From positions 1 through 19,423 of the forward strand of contig CAYWJN010000052.1 in assembly GCA_964457455.1 (NCBI GenBank): a stretch of DNA of 19,423 bases, read 5' to 3'. Below the pieces are notes generated by a model. That model did no database searches and had not been told where the DNA came from. It saw nothing but the letters and a program-made list of their open reading frames with translations. The position numbers and the translations under genes are program-made. Every line of letters starts with the position of its first letter. Position 1 is the first letter of the stretch. The stretch is from JABMPU01 sp964457455. Lineage in GTDB: Bacteria > Cloacimonadota > Cloacimonadia > Cloacimonadales > TCS61. Of the stretch, positions 15,257-19,423 are shown piece by piece.

Positions 15257-15311
15257 CACGGATTTTCACGGATTTTTTTGCCACAGACTAACACAGACTA
15301 ACACTGACTTT
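15257..15311. repeat. Short-period intergenic repeats (CACGGAT and CACAGACTAA units)
   Basis: CACGGAT occurs at 15257-15263 and 15267-15273. Then three 10-bp units follow without gaps: CACAGACTAA (15282), CACAGACTAA (15292) and CACTGACTTT (15302). The same family recurs at 16480-16508 and 18508-18537. Confidence 0.8.
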
Positions 15312-15366
15312 CATTATAATGGTTTTCATCTTTATTTTTTTATTAAATTTAAATTATGTTTGGAAG

Positions 15367-15540
15367 CTACTTCGCCAATGTCGGGTAGCTATGTATTTCA
15401 ATAGGATTTCCATGCAGTCTACACTGCTGGGAAATCCTTAATTTGTTAGGTGATTTATTCTTATCAAGGAATCCATTATTAATACTACACGAAGCTAAAA
15501 GCAAAATGGAAGGAATAATTACAGTAATATAAATTTTCAT
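15367..15540 (-). CDS. Small lipoprotein (57 residues)
   Basis: A short frame starts with ATG at 15540, one base after the stop of the larger lipoprotein gene, which suggests translational coupling. The product begins 'MKIYITVIIPSILLLASCSI', a textbook lipoprotein signal with lipobox LASC and lipidated Cys18. The mature part is under 40 residues and contains 'QQCRLHGNPIEIHSYP', a C-x2-H-G pattern seen in some small metal-binding-like envelope proteins. No ribosome site is clear. Most of its downstream half is also an RNA hairpin (15403-15438). Function unknown. Confidence 0.6.
   Translation of the reverse strand: MKIYITVIIPSILLLASCSINNGFLDKNKSPNKLRISQQCRLHGNPIEIHSYPTLAK
15403..15438. other. 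Two-part hairpin inside the small lipoprotein gene
   Basis: AGGATTTCC (15403-15411) pairs with GGAAATCCT (15430-15438). Inside, GCAGT pairs with ACTGC around a CTAC loop, with a 2x2 internal mismatch. There is no T-run, so it is not a standard terminator. It could stabilise or control the operon mRNA. Confidence 0.5.
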
Positions 15541-15541
15541 T

Positions 15542-16432
15542 CTATTTATTTAATAATTGTTTTATCAATTCAGGTGGAAAAGCATTATTAACAAGTTTAA
15601 TATAAGCGTTTTGATACCAATCAGCGTTTTGAATTGTGAACTCATATTCAGTCGTCGGTGTGTCAATCTCAACGATCTTAAATTTTATAGTGCCACCTTT
15701 CAATAAAATATTATGCACTTTGATTGATGTTGTTTTATCAATAAAAGTAAGTCTATCAGAAAAATTTACTGCTCTTAATTTCAGGCGATTTCCATCTTTA
15801 TCTTGAATTAAAACATGATAACTTATATCAGAAAATGTTTTAACAGGATTATTACCCGCATATTCAAAAAGCATTATTGATATCTCAGATAAGTTAGGAA
15901 TCAAGAAAGAAACATTTAGTACTGAATTTTGCGTTGCGGTGTTACTAAACATACCTTGAATTGCGGACTTATTTGTAATATATCCTTTTTTAGTCGGTTC
16001 ACCAAAATCATCAACGTAGTGACAAAGATTCCATATTCCCGTATTATTAATATTTGCCAATCTAATTCGTTCTTTTTCTTCATCTTCTTTTCTTTTTTTT
16101 TCTGCCAATTCTTCTTTTTCAATTTTTTTTAATAATTGCTTGAATTCTTTATTTTTGGGTGATTCAGGATGTTTATCATATAACATCTTAATATTTTGTC
16201 GAGCAATCGTATATCTTTTTCCTGCGTATGCTTTATAAACTTCTGCAACAATTTTTTCTGCACCATGTTTGCATTCGTCTAATTCTATTATAAGTCGTTC
16301 ATTTTCTGTTTTTAGTTGTTCATTTTCCGTATTCAACTTGTCATAATCAGCCTGAGGAACTCCACAGCTTGAAATAATTGTCACAAAGACAATTCCACAA
16401 ATAATCAACAACTGTGTTTTTAATCTCTTCAT
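15542..16432 (-). CDS. Lipoprotein with coiled coil and C-terminal beta domain
   Basis: This is a 296-residue protein from the ATG at 16432, picked because GGAGG lies about 6 nt upstream; a start 12 codons earlier (16468) has no ribosome site. The signal peptide ends in a lipobox, ISSC (Cys23). A coiled coil follows (about 28-56, 'LNTENEQLKTENERLIIELD'), then a helical region with a TPR-like feel ('VYKAYAGKRYTIARQNIKML'), a second very charged helix (98-125), and a beta-rich domain starting 'GIWNLCHYVDDFGEPTKKGY'. The last domain resembles one seen in many FCB-group envelope proteins, but I cannot name its function. It is probably anchored in the periplasm or outer membrane and shares an operon with the small lipoprotein. 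Confidence 0.82.
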   Translation of the reverse strand: MKRLKTQLLIICGIVFVTIISSCGVPQADYDKLNTENEQLKTENERLIIELDECKHGAEKIVAEVYKAYAGKRYTIARQNIKMLYDKHPESPKNKEFKQLLKKIEKEELAEKKRKEDEEKERIRLANINNTGIWNLCHYVDDFGEPTKKGYITNKSAIQGMFSNTATQNSVLNVSFLIPNLSEISIMLFEYAGNNPVKTFSDISYHVLIQDKDGNRLKLRAVNFSDRLTFIDKTTSIKVHNILLKGGTIKFKIVEIDTPTTEYEFTIQNADWYQNAYIKLVNNAFPPELIKQLLNK

Positions 16433-16479
16433 TTTTCCCTCCAATTTTATTTCAACAAAATATTTCACACAACAATTTT

Positions 16480-16508
16480 ATCCGTGCTCATCCGTGTTAT
16501 CCGTAAGC
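16480..16508. repeat. Short-period intergenic repeat (ATCCGTG units)
   Basis: ATCCGTG occurs at 16480 and 16490, and ATCCGT at 16499, giving periods of 10 and 9 bp. It is the reverse-complement form of the CACGGAT family at 15257. It fills most of the gap between the lipoprotein start and the permease stop. Confidence 0.75.
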
Positions 16509-16514
16509 TTTTCT

Positions 16515-18380
16515 TCATATCCTTTTTCTCTCTCCCAAAAGAACAATATCTCTTAACGCTTCTTCGTTTTTGGCTTTTAACCATTTTTTCTCAAAGTTTG
16601 GATTTTGTACGATTTGAGCAATTGCTGCTAATGTCTGCAAATGGAAAGTTCGTTCATCTCTTGTACCGGCAATCACAAACACGATTTGAATTTTCGGAGC
16701 CTGTTCCGAGAAGAAAATTCCTTCTTTACATCTAATCAGAAGAATATCGAATTCTTTTTCACCTTCAATAATTATATGCGGTATAGCCAGGTTATCAGTT
16801 AGCACAGTCGTACTATCCTCTTCCCTCTCAACCAGTTTTTTGAGTATAATTTTTGAAGTTTTTTCTAATGATGAGGAAATATTTTCAGCAACTAATTTGA
16901 AGAGTTCTTCTTTATTCATTGATTTTTCAATGTCTAAAATCGAGCATTTTTCAATGATATGATCAAACCTGTCTTTAAGAATCTCATCTCTTTCCCGGAT
17001 GATCTCTCTCAGTTCTGTTTCCAAAGAAGTTGTTGGCAGCTCTTTTGCTTTTATCCTCTGCACAATATGGAAAAGTGCAGATTCTCTATTTGAACGGATT
17101 CGTCCATAAAACCAATACCAGAGCAGACCTCCAATCATAAATAAACCGGCAATTAGAATGGGAGTAGTTCCCATCTCGATAATCAGGAATCCGTAAGCAA
17201 TAACCGCAAATATTTGTATCCAGGGATAGAGTGGAGATTTGAATTTGGGTCGATAGTTTTGGATGCCGCTTTCCCTCATAATAATAACTGCAATATTAAC
17301 AAAGGCGAAAAGTAATATTTTTATGGTTGAAGCTGTTTTAACCAGTGTTTCCAAATCTAAAAATAAAATAACTGAAATCATGAAAAAGGTAGTGAAAATA
17401 ATGGATACATACGGAGTATGAAATCTTTTACCAACTTTTTCAAAAATAGAAGGAATTAATCTATCTCTGCTCATTGCCAGCGGACTTCTGGAGGCTGCCA
17501 TAATTCCAGCATTTGCAGTGGAGATAAAAGCCAGAAGTGCAGCCACTGCCAAAATTATTTTGCCGAAACTTCCCATAAATACATTTGCACAATCAGAAAT
17601 AGGAGTTAAGGAATAGTTTGCAGGTTCAGGTCTCAGAAGTCCATTTCCCAGCACTCCAACCGTAACAAAAACTACTAAAACATAAATGATTGTTACGATT
17701 ACAAAAGACAGGATCATTCCTAAAGGAATATTTTTGGAAGGATTTTTAACTTCTTCGGCTACGCTGGCAATTTTTGTTAAACCACCATAAGAGATAAATA
17801 TCAAACCAGCAGTCATAAACAGTGTTTTCATATTTCCAGGCATAAAATTCTGGAAATGTTGATTCTTAACCTGTGGAATTCCACGAAAAATAAAAACAGC
17901 TAAAATACTAATAAGAATGATAACAAGATAAGTCTGAAGTTTTCCTGTGTGTTTCACTCCAATTATATTGATAATTGAAAACACCACACAGAAAAAAACA
18001 GCAATGAGTTTGATTTGCCAAAGCGATATTGAAGGATAGAGAATTATGGAAAAAGCTCCGATTCCCAGAAGAGCAAAAGCACTCTTAAAAGCAAGCGAGA
18101 ACCAGGCTGATATTCCCGCTAAAGTTCCGAAACCCGCTCCCATACTTCTGCCGATAAAAAAGTAGTCTCCTCCAGCTTTGGGCATTGCTGTGGCAAGTTC
18201 TGCTTTACTCAGCATACTTGGAACTACCATAATTCCTGCTAATAAATAAGCTAAAATTACTGCTGGACCGGATTTGTAAAAAGCCAGTCCGGGAAGTATG
18301 AATAAACCGGAACTTATCATTGCTCCGGCTGCAATGCAAAATATACTAAGGAGTCCTAACTCACGCTTAAGTTTTGCCAT
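16515..18380 (-). CDS. APC-family amino-acid permease with C-terminal PTS EIIA-like domain
   Basis: This is a 621-residue protein. Residues 8-425 have about twelve membrane helices with the APC signature in helix 1 ('FCIAAGAMISSGLFILPG') and 'SYGGLTKIASVAEEVKNPSKNIP' around 197-219. Residues 475-615 form an EIIA-type domain in which H535 of 'NLAIPHIIIEG' aligns with the phosphorylatable histidine, followed by 'IQIVFVIAGTRDERTFHLQTL'. So transport of an amino acid or amine is coupled to an EIIA sensor domain, as in the antiporter three genes downstream. The start ATG has AAGGA 6-7 nt upstream. Substrate unknown. The gene stands between two repeat-filled gaps and may form its own transcription unit. 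Confidence 0.9.
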   Translation of the reverse strand: MAKLKRELGLLSIFCIAAGAMISSGLFILPGLAFYKSGPAVILAYLLAGIMVVPSMLSKAELATAMPKAGGDYFFIGRSMGAGFGTLAGISAWFSLAFKSAFALLGIGAFSIILYPSISLWQIKLIAVFFCVVFSIINIIGVKHTGKLQTYLVIILISILAVFIFRGIPQVKNQHFQNFMPGNMKTLFMTAGLIFISYGGLTKIASVAEEVKNPSKNIPLGMILSFVIVTIIYVLVVFVTVGVLGNGLLRPEPANYSLTPISDCANVFMGSFGKIILAVAALLAFISTANAGIMAASRSPLAMSRDRLIPSIFEKVGKRFHTPYVSIIFTTFFMISVILFLDLETLVKTASTIKILLFAFVNIAVIIMRESGIQNYRPKFKSPLYPWIQIFAVIAYGFLIIEMGTTPILIAGLFMIGGLLWYWFYGRIRSNRESALFHIVQRIKAKELPTTSLETELREIIRERDEILKDRFDHIIEKCSILDIEKSMNKEELFKLVAENISSSLEKTSKIILKKLVEREEDSTTVLTDNLAIPHIIIEGEKEFDILLIRCKEGIFFSEQAPKIQIVFVIAGTRDERTFHLQTLAAIAQIVQNPNFEKKWLKAKNEEALRDIVLLGERKRI

Positions 18381-18454
18381 AACAATTCCTTTTTGACGCT
18401 GATTTCTTATGAATATTATGATTTAATATGATGTTAAATTTGCAATACTTTTTC

Positions 18455-18605
18455 CATAATAAATCATATTTCATTTGTGTTTATCTGTGTCTTATTCTTT
18501 TTATTGCCACAGACTTTCACTGACTAATCCTGACTTTCTTTACAAATATTCTTTTCATAATTAATCATATTTTATCTGCGGGAATCTGCGTCGTATTCTT
18601 TTTAT
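18455..18605. repeat. Repeats between metG and the permease: 50-bp pair plus 10-bp units
   Basis: Positions 18455-18504 and 18556-18605 align without gaps at about 82% identity (41 of 50 by eye), 101 bp apart. Between them lie three 10-bp units, CACAGACTTT (18508), CACTGACTAA (18518) and TCCTGACTTT (18528), of the family seen at 15282. Confidence 0.75.
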
Positions 18606-18618
18606 CCATGTTCTATTC

Positions 18619-19423
18619 TTATGATATTTCACTTCCTTCTTTCACATCTTTTTCCGGAATTAAAACAGAATATTTTCCTTCATCTTCTGCAGATAGAATC
18701 ATTCCCTGAGATTCGATTCCCATCAGTTTTCTGGGTTTCAGGTTCAACAGCATTGCCACCTTTTTCCCGATTAATTCTTCCGGTTTGTATGATTCTTTGA
18801 TCCCTGCCACAATGGTTCTTTCTTCATCTCCAAGTTTGATGCGAAGCTTGATAAGTTTATTAGATTTTGGGATGTTTTCAGCTTCAATTATTGTAACGAT
18901 TCTCAGTTCGAGTTTCACAAAATCTTCAAACTCTATTTCGTTTTTATGTTGCATTATTTTTCCCTCATTAGTTTGAGTTGCTTTGAGCAGTTGAAGCTGT
19001 TTTTCAATTTCAGTATCTTCGATTTTCTTGAACAAAGGAGATACTTCTCCAATCTTGAAATTCTTGGGAACTTTTTTAATGTCTTCCCATTTAAAATTTT
19101 CAGTTAAATTCATCATTTTTCGTAATCTTTTCATTGCCTTTGGAACAATTGGAGAGAATGAAATTGAGATCAATCTGAGAAGCTCAGTGCAGATAAAAAG
19201 AGTTTCTTCAGCTTTGTCTTTATTTGTTTTAATTTCTTTCCACGGACTGGTTTCATCAAAATATTTATTTCCAGTTCTGGCAATATCCATCACCAATTTT
19301 GTCGCTTTTCGGACTTGATAGCTATTAAAACTTTTTCCAATGTAACCTGTTAACTTGTAAGATTCATTCAATATTTTATCAGATAATTCAGACAGTTTTT
19401 CAGGTTTGCTTATCTTTCCATCA
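18619..19423 (-). CDS. metG: Methionyl-tRNA synthetase, C-terminal part (5' end outside window)
   Basis: The frame is open to the right edge; a TTG at 19371 is internal. The visible 267 residues cover the anticodon-binding helical bundle ('NSYQVRKATKLVMDIARTGNKYFDETSPWK' region, given here by its first residues; 'SISFSPIVPKAM') and the C-terminal EMAP/Trbp111-type tRNA-binding domain, from about 'EFEDFVKLELRIVTI' through 'GKKVAMLLNLKPRKLMGIES' to the end. These are the standard last two domains of long bacterial MetG. The catalytic Rossmann domain with HIGH and KMSKS motifs lies outside the window. Charges methionine onto tRNA-Met, a housekeeping role. Confidence 0.95.
   Translation of the reverse strand, partial: DGKISKPEKLSELSDKILNESYKLTGYIGKSFNSYQVRKATKLVMDIARTGNKYFDETSPWKEIKTNKDKAEETLFICTELLRLISISFSPIVPKAMKRLRKMMNLTENFKWEDIKKVPKNFKIGEVSPLFKKIEDTEIEKQLQLLKATQTNEGKIMQHKNEIEFEDFVKLELRIVTIIEAENIPKSNKLIKLRIKLGDEERTIVAGIKESYKPEELIGKKVAMLLNLKPRKLMGIESQGMILSAEDEGKYSVLIPEKDVKEGSEIS

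Noticed and set aside
15929..16132. Phenylalanine-rich + strand frame and overlapping minus frame inside the lipoprotein gene
   Set aside because: Both are shadows of the lysine/glutamate-rich coiled-coil codons of the lipoprotein.

Overview
This is an AT-rich, densely coded bacterial window of about 19.4 kb. A low-GC genome, 10-bp CACAGACTAA-type repeats between genes and several EIIA-tailed transporters fit a member of the FCB/Cloacimonadota-like part of the tree. That assignment is an impression from gene content, not a proven placement.

Four zones are visible. (1) Positions 1-5,600, all on the + strand, form a predicted anti-phage cassette. It holds the C-terminal part of a DUF1156-type adenine DNA methylase, then a complete nucleotidyltransferase/HEPN (MntA-HepT type) pair, then a DUF499 AAA ATPase. 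A protein of unknown family with a HEPN-like R-x4-H motif near its C-terminus follows. The first four genes are overlapping or tightly spaced. The methylase and ATPase would form the DNA-directed part and the HEPN proteins an RNA-targeting (toxin) arm. (2) About 5,790-10,017 looks like a small integrated replicon. It has two tyrosine recombinases and a compact minus-strand set of overlapping genes: short recombinase, replication initiator, M15 peptidase, and two small ORFs. Inside the initiator gene there are five 9-bp palindromic boxes at exactly 14-bp spacing, next to AT-rich DNA, the layout of a lambda O-type origin. Palindromic recombinase-core-like sites (one containing the 14-bp centre of E. 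coli dif) lie at the right end, and a variant lies at the left end 4,190 bp away. (3) About 10,018-12,180 carries one orphan secreted/membrane protein (SH3-like, membrane helices, zinc ribbon) lying between two copies of an imperfect dispersed repeat. (4) From 12,184 to the end, all on the minus strand, is housekeeping DNA: an EIIA-tailed CPA2 antiporter, miaB, two lipoproteins, an EIIA-tailed amino-acid permease and the 3' part of metG. The gaps here carry short-period repeats.

The most notable items are the iteron array inside the initiator gene, the recombinase-site-like palindromes that bracket this element, and the toxin-antitoxin pair embedded between the methylase and ATPase genes of the defence cassette.
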